Notes: generated from the letters alone by a model not told the origin. A stretch of DNA of 64,000 nucleotides from Pengzhenrongella sicca (GCF_017569225.1 NZ_CP071868.1:2418001-2482000), one strand, 5' to 3'. Positions 15,908-24,861 are shown, counted from the first letter of the stretch. Made by a program: numbers and translations.

Positions 15908-16929
15908 GCCTCGTCCGCCTCGCGCGCCAATACTCCTGGGAGCTGCTCCTGGTCGTCCTGATCCTGGCGGCCGGAGCCTGGGCGACCACCCTGTCTCCCT
16001 TCTACCTCGAGGCCGCTCAGATCCTCGGGTCCGCGCAGTACTTCGCGATCTTCGGCATCCTCGCCTTCGGCCTCATGACGGTCGTGATCCAGGGGGAGAT
16101 CGACATCTCCCTGGCGTCCACGCTCGCCGTCGGCTCCGTCACCTTCGCCCAGCTCGCGACCAACGGGTTCCCCGTGGTCGTCGCGACGGTGATCGTGCTC
16201 GCCCTCTGCGCGACCCTCGGCGCGATCAACGGGGTGCTCGTCGCGTACGCCAACCTGCCGTCGCTCGCGGTCACGCTCGGCACCCTCGGCGCGTACCGCG
16301 GGCTCGCCTACATCATCGGCGGTGAGGCCGGCTTCACCGGACTGCCAGAGTCCTACACCTACCTCGGCAGCCACCTCCTCGGGATCGTGCCCGCGTCGTT
16401 GTTGGTGTTCCTGCTCCTGGCGGCCGCCACCGCCGTCCTGATGGCGGCGACCCCGTTCGGCCGCTACAGCTACGCCATCGGCAACAGCTCCCCCGCGAGC
16501 GCGATGGCCGGGGTGCCGGTCAAGCGGGTCCGCGTCGGCGCGTACGTCGTCGCGGCCCTGACTGCGGGCATCGGCTCGCTGCTGTGGATCGGGCAGTACT
16601 TCTCGGCCCGGGCCGACAACGCCGACGGCTCGATCCTGTTCATCCTCACCGCCGTCGTGCTCGGCGGTGTGTCGATCAAGGGCGGCAAGGGCACGGTCGT
16701 CGGGGTCCTGCTCGCGGTCCTGCTGCTCGGCGTCCTGTCCAACGGCATGGGCCTGGCGAACTTCCCCGGCTCCAGCCAGACCCTGATTCTCGGCGCGCTC
16801 CTGATCGTCAGCATCGGCCTGCCCAACGGCGTCGTGAGGCTGCGCTCGTCGCTCTCGCGCCGGCAGCGCGCCGCCACGGCGGCACGGCTGGTGACTGACG
16901 ACGACGCCCGCGCCCGCTCGCCCGGCTGA
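15904..16929 (+). CDS. Sugar ABC transporter permease (RbsC/LsrD type)
   Basis: A 341-residue permease paralogous to the preceding gene, as in LsrC/LsrD. Family hallmarks are TVVIQGEIDISLASTLAVGS, NLPSLAVTLGTLGAYRGLAY, YAIGNSSPASAMAGVPVKRV in the coupling loop and TAVVLGGVSIKGGKGTVVG. GTG start at 15904. The last 25 residues are a hydrophilic cytoplasmic tail. A heterodimeric pair of permeases rather than a single RbsC gene is what makes the operon lsr- or rha-like rather than rbs-like. Confidence 0.94.
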   Translation: MSLVRLARQYSWELLLVVLILAAGAWATTLSPFYLEAAQILGSAQYFAIFGILAFGLMTVVIQGEIDISLASTLAVGSVTFAQLATNGFPVVVATVIVLALCATLGAINGVLVAYANLPSLAVTLGTLGAYRGLAYIIGGEAGFTGLPESYTYLGSHLLGIVPASLLVFLLLAAATAVLMAATPFGRYSYAIGNSSPASAMAGVPVKRVRVGAYVVAALTAGIGSLLWIGQYFSARADNADGSILFILTAVVLGGVSIKGGKGTVVGVLLAVLLLGVLSNGMGLANFPGSSQTLILGALLIVSIGLPNGVVRLRSSLSRRQRAATAARLVTDDDARARSPG

Positions 16930-17018
16930 GCCGGCACCACGGCACTGCCCGACCCACCCCGCGCACCGCTGCACCTCCACCACCCACCTAGCACCAACTC
17001 GAAGAAGAGGATCTCCCG

Positions 17019-18071
17019 ATGTCCATTCGCAACCGACGCAGGAGTCGCACGATTCTGGCCGCCTTCGCTGGCGCCGCGGTGCTCGCCGTCAGCGCGTGCA
17101 GCGGCTCGAGTGACGAGCCGGCGGCCGGCAACGAGACGTCCGCAGCCGCCGCCGACGTCAGCATCTTCATGGCCCCCAAGTTCACGGGCCTGGCCTACTT
17201 CGAGGTCGCGCGCGCCGGCGGCGAGCGGGCCGGCGAGGAGCTCGGGATCGACTTCCAGTACGTGGGCTCGGACGAGCCGGACGCGACGGCGCAGGTCCAG
17301 ACCCTCGAGAACTCGATCACGCAGAAGCCGTCCGCGCTCGTGGTGAGCGCGATCGACGGCGGCGCCGTGTCTCCGTCGCTCAAGAAGGCGATGGACGCCG
17401 GCATCGTCGTCGTGACCTACGACGCCGACGCCGAAGTCGACGCCCGCGACATCTTCGTCAACCAGCTCAGCTACGAGTTGGCGGCGAGCACGATGCTCGA
17501 CGCCGCCCTGCTCAACGACCCCGAGGGCGGCAAGATCGCGTTCGTGTCGGCCTCCCCGACGGCGCCGAACCACACCGCGCACGTCAAGATCATGAAGGAG
17601 CTGATCGACACCGACCCGGCGTACTCCGCGCTCAGCTACATCGACACCGTGCAGTTCGCCGGGGACGACGAGCAGAAGAGCTTCGACATCGCGGTGAACC
17701 TCATGCAGGACCCCGACCTGAAGTTCATCATCTCGTCGTCGGCCGCCACCGTGCCGGCCGCCGCACAGGCCGTCGTCGCCCAGGGCCGGCAGGGCGAGGT
17801 CTACGCGACCGGCTTCGCGCTGCCGAGCTCGATGAAGGAATTCGTCGCGGACGGCTCCGTCAAGGCGTTCGCCCTGTGGGACCCGGCCGAGCTCGGCTAC
17901 GTCGCCACGATGGCCGCGAACCAGCTGGTGACTGGCGAGATCACGAGCGAGGAGGGTCAGGTCGTCAAGGCCGGCGACGCGGGCGACTTCACCGTCGGCG
18001 CCGACGGCGAGCTGCTGTACGACAAGCCGCTCGTCTTCACCGCAGAGAACATCGACGAGTACGACTTCTGA
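17019..18071 (+). CDS. LsrB/RhaS-like sugar-binding lipoprotein
   Basis: A 350-residue periplasmic-binding-protein-I lipoprotein. The signal peptide ends with a lipobox and Cys at about residue 27. The mature start DVSIFMAPKFTGLAYFEVA matches LsrB/RhaS (PK at 53-54), as do the YVGSDEPDATAQVQTLENSI segment, VVTYDADAEV (D135, D137) and KAFALWDPAELGYVATM. From memory of Salmonella LsrB, its AI-2 contacts include a Lys, an Asp, an Asp-Gln pair and a Pro; the Lys and first Asp are present here, but the Asp-Gln position reads PTAPNHTAH and the Pro is replaced, so AI-2 is doubtful as ligand. Strong spacing behind the permease: 89 bases, with AAGAAGAGGATCTCCCG before the ATG. Confidence 0.92.
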   Translation: MSIRNRRRSRTILAAFAGAAVLAVSACSGSSDEPAAGNETSAAAADVSIFMAPKFTGLAYFEVARAGGERAGEELGIDFQYVGSDEPDATAQVQTLENSITQKPSALVVSAIDGGAVSPSLKKAMDAGIVVVTYDADAEVDARDIFVNQLSYELAASTMLDAALLNDPEGGKIAFVSASPTAPNHTAHVKIMKELIDTDPAYSALSYIDTVQFAGDDEQKSFDIAVNLMQDPDLKFIISSSAATVPAAAQAVVAQGRQGEVYATGFALPSSMKEFVADGSVKAFALWDPAELGYVATMAANQLVTGEITSEEGQVVKAGDAGDFTVGADGELLYDKPLVFTAENIDEYDF

Positions 18072-18073
18072 TC

Positions 18074-18868
18074 GTGTCTGGGTCCTCGCTCCGCCTGCGC
18101 CGGCTCTTCGACGCGACCTCGCACCGCTCGTTCATGGTCGCGTTCGACCGCACGCTCGCGGGCGGACCCGAGCCGTACGCGGTCGACTCGGCCGCGACGG
18201 TCACCGCCATCGCCGCGGCCGGCGCCGACGCGATCCTGCTCAGCCCCGGACTGATCAAGCAGCACGGGCACCTGCTCGCCTACCGCGGCGGCCCCGCGAT
18301 CGTGTGCCGAGTGGACTTCCCGTTCATCGCCGGCTTCGCGCGGGGCCGCGGGGAGGAGTTCCGCGTGATCGCCCGTGCCGAGGAGGCCGTCGCGCTCGGT
18401 GCGGACGCGTTGGTCATGTTCCTCATCCTCGGCCACGAGGAGCAGCGCACGTGGGGGACGAACGTCGAGGCCGTCGCGCGGACGGCCGAGGCCGCGCGGC
18501 GCGTGGGGGTTCCGCTCATCGTGGAGGCGGTGCCGTGGGGGTCGCAGGCGCCCGATCCACGCGACCCGCAGCTCGTCGCGACTGCGGTGCGCATCGCGGC
18601 CGAGCTTGGCGCCGACGCCGTGAAGACGGAGTACGTCGGCGACCTGGCGAGCATGCGCGACGTCGTCGCCGGGTGCCCGGTGCCCGTCCTCGTCCTGGGC
18701 GGGCCCACGGTCGACGACGTCGGCGCCCTCGTCGGGTTCACGGCGGACGCGTTGGCGGCGGGAGCGCGCGGCGTCATCTACGGCCGCAACGTCTGGCAAC
18801 GCACAGACAGCGCGCTGGTCAGCGCTCGGCTACGCGCGGTGGTGCACGGGGGCGCGGATGCCACGTGA
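18074..18868 (+). CDS. Class I (DhnA/LsrF-type) aldolase
   Basis: A 264-residue TIM-barrel aldolase of the DhnA/FbaB/LsrF family. The Schiff-base Lys is K184 in GADAVKTEYVGD; an acid/base His sits in KQHGHLLAY; the phosphate-binding end of the barrel reads VLVLGGPTV and GARGVIYGRNVWQ. LsrF thiolyses phospho-AI-2 (P-HPD), whereas other members cleave ketose phosphates. GTG start at 18074, two bases after the binding-protein stop. The stop lies inside the next gene (11-base overlap), so transport, cleavage and phosphorylation are encoded as one unit. Confidence 0.9.
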   Translation: MSGSSLRLRRLFDATSHRSFMVAFDRTLAGGPEPYAVDSAATVTAIAAAGADAILLSPGLIKQHGHLLAYRGGPAIVCRVDFPFIAGFARGRGEEFRVIARAEEAVALGADALVMFLILGHEEQRTWGTNVEAVARTAEAARRVGVPLIVEAVPWGSQAPDPRDPQLVATAVRIAAELGADAVKTEYVGDLASMRDVVAGCPVPVLVLGGPTVDDVGALVGFTADALAAGARGVIYGRNVWQRTDSALVSARLRAVVHGGADAT

Positions 18869-20384
18869 CGTCGTCGTCGGCCTGGACTCTGGCGGGTCGT
18901 TCGTCAAGGCGTCGTTGTTCGACGTGACCTCCGGGCAGTCGATCAGTCGGGGGCGCCCGGTCCCGGTGCAGCACGCCGCGCCGGGGCACAACGAGCGCGA
19001 CCCGCTGCTGATGTGGCAGGAGCTGGCCGCCGCCACGCGCGAGGCGATCGACGCGCTGCCGGGACGGGGAGACAGGATCGCCGCGGTGGGGGTGACCGGG
19101 CACGGCAACGGCCTGTACCTGGTCGACGCGGCCGGCCGGCCGACCCGGGACGCCGTCCTGTCCTCGGACGTGCGCGCGACGTCGATCGTCCGGGGGTGGA
19201 AGGCCGCCGGAAAGCACGAGCGGCTCTTCGCGACGACCCGCAACGGGCTTTGGCCGGGCCAGCCGGCCGCGATCCTCGCGTGGCTCCAGGAGCACGAGGC
19301 CGGGGCGCTCGACGGCTCGGACGCCGCGCTCATGTGCAAGGACTTCCTGCGCGTCCAGCTGACCGGCGTCGTGGGCACGGAGCTGACGGACCAGAGCTGC
19401 AACGGGCTGCTCGACAACCTCAGCCTCGACTACTCCGCCGATGTGCTCTCCGAGCTCGGCCTCGAACGTCAGCGCCGCCTGCTCAAGCCTGCGAGCCTGC
19501 CCGAGGACGTCGTCGGCAACGTGACACGCGCGGCCGCCGAGGTCACGGGAATCCCGGCGGGGACGCCGGTGATCGCCGGCCTCGTGGACAACGTCGCGCT
19601 GCACCTCGGCTCGGGCATCCTCGACGGGTCGAAGATGTGCGTCGCCGCAGGCACCTGGAGCGTCAACCAGCTGCTCGTCCCCCGCGAGGCGCTGCAGCCC
19701 GGCGGCGTCGTCGAGAGCATCGCCCCGTTCGCGGCCTGCCTGTCGATCGGCCTGCACCGGGCGCTGATGATCGAGGCCAGCCCGACGTCGGCGAGCTCGT
19801 TGTCGTGGGCCGTCGACCACGGACTGACCGGCCTGCGCGCGCAGGCGCGCCAGGCGCATCGCGACGTGTACGAGTCGAGCCTCGACCGGATCACGTCGGT
19901 GCGCCTGCGGCCCGACGACCCCATGTTTCTCCCGTTTCTCGACGGCAGCCGGGACGAGCCCGGGGCCAGGGCGGCGTGGATCGGCGTCGCGTCGTGGAAC
20001 GACGAGAACAACCTGTTGCACGCGATCGCCGAGGGTGTGTGCATGGAGCACCACCGGCACCTAGACCGGCTCGCGGCGAGCGGAGGCAGCGACACCCCGG
20101 TCAGCCTCTCGGGCGGCGCGGCACAGAGCAGCGCGTGGGCGCAGATGTTTGCCGACGTGCTCGGGCGCAGGGTCGAGGTGCCGTTGGGCGAGCAGCTAGG
20201 TGCCCTGGGCGCGTCGGTCGTGGCCGGGCTCGGGGCGGGCCTGTTCGACAGCCTCGACTCGGGCCTGAAGCACCTCATGCCGCCGATGCGCGTGTACGAG
20301 CCGCGACCGGCGGCGTCCGAGCACTACGCCGCGCGGTACTCGCGGTACCAGCAGGCGGTGGAGGTGCTCGGTTCGTGGACGTAG
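18858..20384 (+). CDS. FGGY-family carbohydrate kinase (L-xylulose-kinase-like)
   Basis: A 508-residue two-domain FGGY kinase. The N-terminal ATPase signature is VVGLDSGGSFVKASLFD; the substrate region reads VGVTGHGNGLYLVDAAG with SSDVRA close by, which is the pattern of L-xylulose kinase (LyxK/YiaP), not of LsrK. The C-terminal domain has AAGTWSVNQ, the adenosine motif VSLSGGAAQSSAWAQMFADVLG and EQLGALGASVVAG. It would phosphorylate the imported sugar before aldol cleavage. ATG 18858 overlaps the aldolase gene. It ends the operon; no clear hairpin terminator follows. Confidence 0.92.
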   Translation: MPRDVVVGLDSGGSFVKASLFDVTSGQSISRGRPVPVQHAAPGHNERDPLLMWQELAAATREAIDALPGRGDRIAAVGVTGHGNGLYLVDAAGRPTRDAVLSSDVRATSIVRGWKAAGKHERLFATTRNGLWPGQPAAILAWLQEHEAGALDGSDAALMCKDFLRVQLTGVVGTELTDQSCNGLLDNLSLDYSADVLSELGLERQRRLLKPASLPEDVVGNVTRAAAEVTGIPAGTPVIAGLVDNVALHLGSGILDGSKMCVAAGTWSVNQLLVPREALQPGGVVESIAPFAACLSIGLHRALMIEASPTSASSLSWAVDHGLTGLRAQARQAHRDVYESSLDRITSVRLRPDDPMFLPFLDGSRDEPGARAAWIGVASWNDENNLLHAIAEGVCMEHHRHLDRLAASGGSDTPVSLSGGAAQSSAWAQMFADVLGRRVEVPLGEQLGALGASVVAGLGAGLFDSLDSGLKHLMPPMRVYEPRPAASEHYAARYSRYQQAVEVLGSWT

Positions 20385-20417
20385 CCGTGCGCCATGGGCG
20401 AGATCAGCGCCGCGGGA

Positions 20418-21116
20418 TCACAGCAGCAGGATCGCGGTCACGATCGAGCCGAGCGCCGCGAGCGGGATCGCGACGACCGTGCCCACGAGCGCGGCGATCG
20501 TGATCCGCAGGTCGTCGCGCAGGTAGGGGGCGTTGACCGGACCGCCGGCGGCGAGCAGCCCCGCGCGCTGCGCCGCCTCGATGCGGGGGAAGAACCGGGC
20601 GGTGCGCAGGCTGTTCTCCGCCATGGCCGCGGTCAGCACGTCCATCTCGTCCCGCAGCGGGTCCCACCGCGGGTCGGGTTGGGAGGTCCCGCGCGGATCG
20701 CCCGTCGACCCACTGGCGATGACGACGACGCCGTCGGTGCCGGTGCCGGGGCCGGCGCGACCGGGGCCGCGGGAGGCGCCGGATGCACCAGATGCACCAG
20801 ATGCACCAGATGCACCAGATGCACCAGATGCACCAGATGCACCAGAGATGGTGCGGTGCGCCGCGAGCTCCGCCGTGCGCGCCTGCAACCGCTCGCGCCG
20901 AACGGCGAGCAAGACGACCGGGACGGCGAGCAGGGCCGCCAGGGCCAGCGGGATCCACGAGCTCGCGCCGTCACCCGCCCGGACGTAGCCGGCGCCGAGC
21001 AGCGCGAGCAGCGCGATCGACGCGCCCGCCAGCCGCAAGAGCACCCCGCCCGGGCGCCGCGCAAGCTGGACGAGGGACGGGATCACCTGGTTGAGCACAT
21101 CGCCGGTCGCGGTCAT
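20418..21116 (-). CDS. Membrane protein with internal Gly-Ala-Ser repeat
   Basis: A 232-residue protein with two N-terminal membrane segments (about residues 34-52 and 58-75) and a C-terminal one (about 208-230) that ends the protein. Between them a low-complexity (GAS)n linker of eight units (about residues 93-117) leads to a soluble helical part (DEMDVLTAAMAENSLRTARFF). The linker is encoded by a perfect nine-base tandem repeat. I recognise no family. The ATG at 21116 was chosen over an upstream start at 21152. It converges on the kinase gene. Confidence 0.7.
   Translation of the reverse strand: MTATGDVLNQVIPSLVQLARRPGGVLLRLAGASIALLALLGAGYVRAGDGASSWIPLALAALLAVPVVLLAVRRERLQARTAELAAHRTISGASGASGASGASGASGASGASGASRGPGRAGPGTGTDGVVVIASGSTGDPRGTSQPDPRWDPLRDEMDVLTAAMAENSLRTARFFPRIEAAQRAGLLAAGGPVNAPYLRDDLRITIAALVGTVVAIPLAALGSIVTAILLL
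20782..20844 (+). repeat. Nine-base tandem repeat (GATGCACCA x7)
   Basis: Seven perfect head-to-tail copies of GATGCACCA, in frame with the membrane-protein gene on the opposite strand, where each unit reads Gly-Ala-Ser. Unit length is a multiple of three, so slippage would change linker length without breaking the gene. Confidence 0.95.
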
Positions 21117-21188
21117 GCGAACCAGGTTCGCACCCCCGCGGCGTGCCGGCACGCCCCGCTCGCTACGGGCGAACGCGAGACGCCGGGC

Positions 21189-23384
21189 TCAGGACCGCAG
21201 GCCGACCGTGTGCAGCAGTCCCGCGACGACGGACGCCCAGCCGGTCCCGGTGCCGATCCGGGTCGGCGACGGCCGGTCCGTCGTGGTGCCGTCGCCGAGC
21301 TGGCCGGAGCCGTTGGCACCCCACGCCCACAGGCTGCCGTCGGACCGCAACGCCGCCGTGTGCCAGTGGCTCGAGGCGACGGAGGACCAGCCGGCGTCGG
21401 TGCCGATCCGGGTCGGCGTCAGCCGGTCCGTCGTGGTGCCGTCGCCGAGCTGCCCGTAGGCGTTGAAGCCCCACGCCCACAGCGTGCCGTCCGACCGCAC
21501 GGCCGCGGTGTGCCCGTTGCCCGCCACCGCCGCGGCCCAATCGGTCGCCGAGCCCACCTGCCCTGGCGTGAGCCGCGGGGACTCGCCCGAGGTGGTGCCG
21601 TCGCCGAGCTCGCCGTAGTCGTTGCTCCCCCACGTCCAGAGCGTCCCGTCGGTCGTCACGGCGACCGTGTGGCCCGGCCCTGTCGCGACGGACTTCCAGT
21701 TCGCGGCGGTGCCGACCTGGACCGGCGCCGCCTGCGGATCGAACGAGCCGAGGCCGAGCTGCCCGGTGCCGTTGTAGCCCCAGGCCCACAGCGTGCCGTC
21801 GGACTTGATCGCGAGGGAGTGGTAGAACCCGGCCGCCACCGAGACCCACCGCGTGTCGGTCCCGACCTGCCGCGGCGCCGTGCGGGAGACGCCGGTCGTC
21901 GACCCGTCGCCGAGCTGGCCGAGGTCGTCCAGGCCCCAGGACCACAGGGTGCCACCGGTCGTGATCGCGAGCGTGTGCCCGTACCCGGCCGCCGCCGTGG
22001 CCCAGTTTGTCGCCGTGCCGACCCGCACCGGCGCTCGCCGCGCCGTGAGCGTCCCGTCGCCGAGCTGGCCGTCGTTGTTGTAGCCCCACGCCCACAGCGA
22101 CCCGTCGGCGCGGACCGCGACGGTGTGGTTGGCGCCCGCAGCCACCGACGTCCACCGCTGGGTCGAGCCGACCTGGACGGGGGCGGGGCGATCGGTCAGC
22201 GTCCCGTCGCCGACGGCGCCGAAGCCGTTCGCGCCCCACGAGAACGCCTGCAGGCCGGCGACGGGCGCGGGCTGCACGGTCACGGTCGCGGCGCCGGCGA
22301 TCGCCGCGCTCGCCACGTCCGCGGCCGTGAGCTGCTGCGCGCCTGCCGTCGCCAGCACCGCGCCCGAGCCGGCCGGGACCGTGTAGGTTCCGGCGTCGCT
22401 CGCGTCGAACCGGTGCTGCGCGGGCGTGATGACGGCCGCCCTGTCCGTGCTGGCGAAAGCGACCGTGCCGCGGTAGGACGTCGCGGGGTTGTCCCAGGTG
22501 TCGAGCGCCCCGACCGAGAACGCGAACCGGGCGCCGGCGACTGCGGTCGCCGGGGCGGACACCGTGAGCTTGGCCGCGGCACCGGCGCTCACCGTGATCG
22601 GCGCGGTCCGACCGGCGATGGAGGAGACGCCGGCGTCGGTCGCCGTCACGGTGCGCACCCCCGCGGCGTGCAGCACCACGCCGGTGAACACGTGCATGCC
22701 CCGGTCGGCCGCCGTGAACCGGTAGGTCGCGGGCAGCACCGGGTTGCGCGGGTCCGTGCTGGTGAACGCGACCGCCCCCCGGTAGCCGCTGATCACGTTG
22801 TAGTAGGCGTCTTTGGCCATCACCGTGAGCGAGGTCGCGACCCCCGCCGTCGCGGTCGGCGCGGTCGTGACGGCCAGGCGCGTCGTCGGGCCAGGGGCGA
22901 GCGTGATCGGCCGGGACGTGCCCGTGATCGACGCCGACCGGCCGTCCTTCGCGGTCACGGTCCGGGCCCCCGCGGTGCGCAGCGACACCCCGGTGAACGT
23001 GTGGGACCCCTTGTCCGCCGCCGTGAACGTGTACGCGAGCGGGAGCACCGGCGTGCGGTGATCGTCGCTGCTGAACACGACGGTGCCCCGGTAGGCGCCG
23101 GTGATCGCGCCGGCAGCGTCCTTCGCCGTGACCGACAGCGCGAAGGGGGCACCGGCAGTCGCCGTCGGCGGGGCGGTCACGACCAGGCGAACCGTCGGCG
23201 CCGCGCCCGCGGGCGCCGCCGCCGCGGGCAACGCCGCCGCGGGCGCCGCCGCCGCCGGCAACGCCGCCGCGGGCGCGAGGACAGCAAGGCCCGCGACGAC
23301 GAGCACAGAGGCGATCCGGCGGAGCGCCCCTCGAAGCGAGCACGCCGCAGTCTCGACGTGAATAACCATGGCGTGGCCCTTCAT
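21189..23384 (-). CDS. Secreted RCC1-repeat beta-propeller protein with Ig-like repeats
   Basis: A 731-residue exported protein. The N-terminus carries a signal peptide (hydrophobic ASVLVVAGLAVLA) followed by an Ala/Pro-rich segment. Residues about 65-365 hold three Ig-like/filamin-type repeats, each starting (R/K)L.V(T/S)AP.TA.AG. and ending with a Thr-rich strand. Residues about 375-731 hold seven RCC1 repeats (for example GSLWAWGYNNDGQLGDGT, with LWAWG.N..GQLGDG recurring), which should close a seven-bladed propeller. There is no sortase motif or membrane anchor. RCC1-type bacterial proteins are thought to mediate adhesion or protein contacts; nothing shows a catalytic role. ATG 23384 or ATG 23369 may be the start. 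Confidence 0.9.
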   Translation of the reverse strand: MKGHAMVIHVETAACSLRGALRRIASVLVVAGLAVLAPAAALPAAAAPAAALPAAAAPAGAAPTVRLVVTAPPTATAGAPFALSVTAKDAAGAITGAYRGTVVFSSDDHRTPVLPLAYTFTAADKGSHTFTGVSLRTAGARTVTAKDGRSASITGTSRPITLAPGPTTRLAVTTAPTATAGVATSLTVMAKDAYYNVISGYRGAVAFTSTDPRNPVLPATYRFTAADRGMHVFTGVVLHAAGVRTVTATDAGVSSIAGRTAPITVSAGAAAKLTVSAPATAVAGARFAFSVGALDTWDNPATSYRGTVAFASTDRAAVITPAQHRFDASDAGTYTVPAGSGAVLATAGAQQLTAADVASAAIAGAATVTVQPAPVAGLQAFSWGANGFGAVGDGTLTDRPAPVQVGSTQRWTSVAAGANHTVAVRADGSLWAWGYNNDGQLGDGTLTARRAPVRVGTATNWATAAAGYGHTLAITTGGTLWSWGLDDLGQLGDGSTTGVSRTAPRQVGTDTRWVSVAAGFYHSLAIKSDGTLWAWGYNGTGQLGLGSFDPQAAPVQVGTAANWKSVATGPGHTVAVTTDGTLWTWGSNDYGELGDGTTSGESPRLTPGQVGSATDWAAAVAGNGHTAAVRSDGTLWAWGFNAYGQLGDGTTTDRLTPTRIGTDAGWSSVASSHWHTAALRSDGSLWAWGANGSGQLGDGTTTDRPSPTRIGTGTGWASVVAGLLHTVGLRS

Positions 23385-23690
23385 GGACGATCACAGACTC
23401 GGCGCCCATCGACGGGCCCGGCGTCTTTCACGGTCGCCGCCGCCCGCGGGCACTGTCAAGGACAATCACCCACATGCCAGGACATCTCCGACGCCGCCTG
23501 CGGCGGGTGTCAACCTCAAATGACAGCAAGTCAGCACCGCTTGACTGAAGCCGCAACGCCTGCCACGATGACGTCACACCACCGCGCATCTCCCCGCACT
23601 GCGCGCCCACCAGGACCGCGGACCTCCCGTGACGTCGTCGTCCCCGCCCACAGCGGTGCCCCACCACAACGGTCACATCGAGGAGAGCCC
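23385..23690. other. Divergent intergenic region between the RCC1 gene and a small ORF
   Basis: Of note are two TTGACA boxes read on the minus strand (complement at 23454-23459 and 23508-23513) that could serve the RCC1 gene, although no matching -10 is clear, and a short GC hairpin at about 23491-23506 (CGCCGCC/GGCGG arms). I see no coding region here. Confidence 0.4.
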
Positions 23691-23882
23691 ATGTCGACAG
23701 CCGCGGCCCGTCAGCTCATCGACCCCGACCGAGTGCTCAACTGGTCCGCGGAGCGTGGGGGCGACTCTCGGGCGCGCCGCGAGAAGCCGACGGATCGCGC
23801 GACGGTGCGGCGCGCCGTCGTCCTCGGGCTGGCCGCCGCCGGTGCGGCAGCGCTCGCAGCGCGACTGACCGCCCGCGACTGA
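23691..23882 (+). CDS. Small hypothetical protein with C-terminal membrane helix
   Basis: A 63-residue protein. The first 43 residues are polar and basic (RREKPTDRATVRR) and the last 20 form an Ala/Leu helix (AVVLGLAAAGAAALAARL) that could be a weak membrane anchor. The ATG at 23691 has a near-perfect GAGGAGAGCCC ribosome site, which is the main reason to call it. I recognise no family. It stands alone, 133 bases before the universal stress protein gene. Confidence 0.65.
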   Translation: MSTAAARQLIDPDRVLNWSAERGGDSRARREKPTDRATVRRAVVLGLAAAGAAALAARLTARD

Positions 23883-24015
23883 CGGCCCGGCCGACGCACC
23901 GACCGACCCCCTGGGAGCCGGTCGCGCACCGGACATATGCGACCAAAGGCCCTGGTCGTCGACCGGACGAGCGCGAAGATTGAGCCCACGAGCACGTTCC
24001 GGAAGGAGCAGGGCC

Positions 24016-24861
24016 ATGGCACGCACGGTCGTCGTCGGGGTCGAAGGAACACCGTCGAGCGCTCAAGCGCTGGTCTGGGCCGCCACGATTGCGGCGGCCC
24101 GCAAGGTCGAGCTCAGCATCGTCTGCGCGACGGGCGATCCGTACGCCAGCGTCGACATCGAGTACGACGACGCGATCGAGCAGGCGGCGACCTCGCTGCT
24201 CAAGGTCTCGACCGAACGCGCGCTCGCCGTCGCGCCGGAACTCGTGATCAACGCCGTGCTCGCGCACGGCGGCGCCGCCAAAGCGCTCACGGACGCCTCG
24301 TCGCAGGCCGCCCTCGTCGTCGTCGGCTCGCGGCCCCTCGGCCTGATGGAGCGGGCCTTCGCCGGCTCGCTGAGCTACCAGATCGCCGCAGGTTCGCACT
24401 GCCCGGTGCTCGTCGTCCCGGAGGGCGCCGCCGAGGTCGGGACCGGGGTCGTCGTCGGGTCGGACGGATCGGCCGAGTCGATGGGCGCGGTCGCGCTGGC
24501 CGCCGCGGAGGCCGACCGCTTCGGGCAGGAGCTCACCGTGCTGCACGCCTGGCACACCCCGCTGGCGTTCATGTCCGTCGACATCGTCACCGAGTCCGAC
24601 GACGCGTGGGTCGAGGAGAGCCGCCGCGTCATCCTCGCCGAGGCGGTTGCGGGCCTCGGCGAGCGGTATCCGGATCTCGTGATCCACCAGAAGCTGGTGC
24701 ACGACCAGCCGGCGCGCGCACTGCTCGACGCGGCGCGCGGGGCGCGGATGGTCGTGGTCGGCAGCCGCGGCCGCCACGGGATCGCCCGGATGCTGCTCGG
24801 CTCGGTGAGTCACACGGTGGTCCTGCACGCCCCCTGCCCCGTGCTCGTCGCGCGGAGCTGA
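24016..24861 (+). CDS. Universal stress protein with two UspA domains
   Basis: A 281-residue tandem UspA protein. Domain 1 (about 1-140) and domain 2 (about 147-281) each end with the ATP-binding pattern G-2x-G-9x-G(S/T): GSRPLGLMERAFAGSLS in the first and GSRGRHGIARMLLGSVS in the second, followed by CPVLVV/CPVLVA. Such ATP-binding Usp proteins accumulate in hypoxia or stationary phase in actinobacteria. The ATG at 24016 follows GGAAGGAGCAGGGCC, which also confirms the start. Confidence 0.94.
   Translation: MARTVVVGVEGTPSSAQALVWAATIAAARKVELSIVCATGDPYASVDIEYDDAIEQAATSLLKVSTERALAVAPELVINAVLAHGGAAKALTDASSQAALVVVGSRPLGLMERAFAGSLSYQIAAGSHCPVLVVPEGAAEVGTGVVVGSDGSAESMGAVALAAAEADRFGQELTVLHAWHTPLAFMSVDIVTESDDAWVEESRRVILAEAVAGLGERYPDLVIHQKLVHDQPARALLDAARGARMVVVGSRGRHGIARMLLGSVSHTVVLHAPCPVLVARS

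Noticed and set aside
11305-20384. Direct call as an AI-2 lsr operon
   Set aside because: Kinase type, lack of LsrG and apparent loss of AI-2 contact residues argue against it, so only lsr-like is stated.
20782-20844. Possible CRISPR-like array
   Set aside because: Head-to-tail nine-base units without spacers; it is an in-frame microsatellite.
20394-23882. 1162-codon open frame on the plus strand
   Set aside because: Mostly antisense to the RCC1 gene; only the final 63 codons (from 23691) have a ribosome site and are called.
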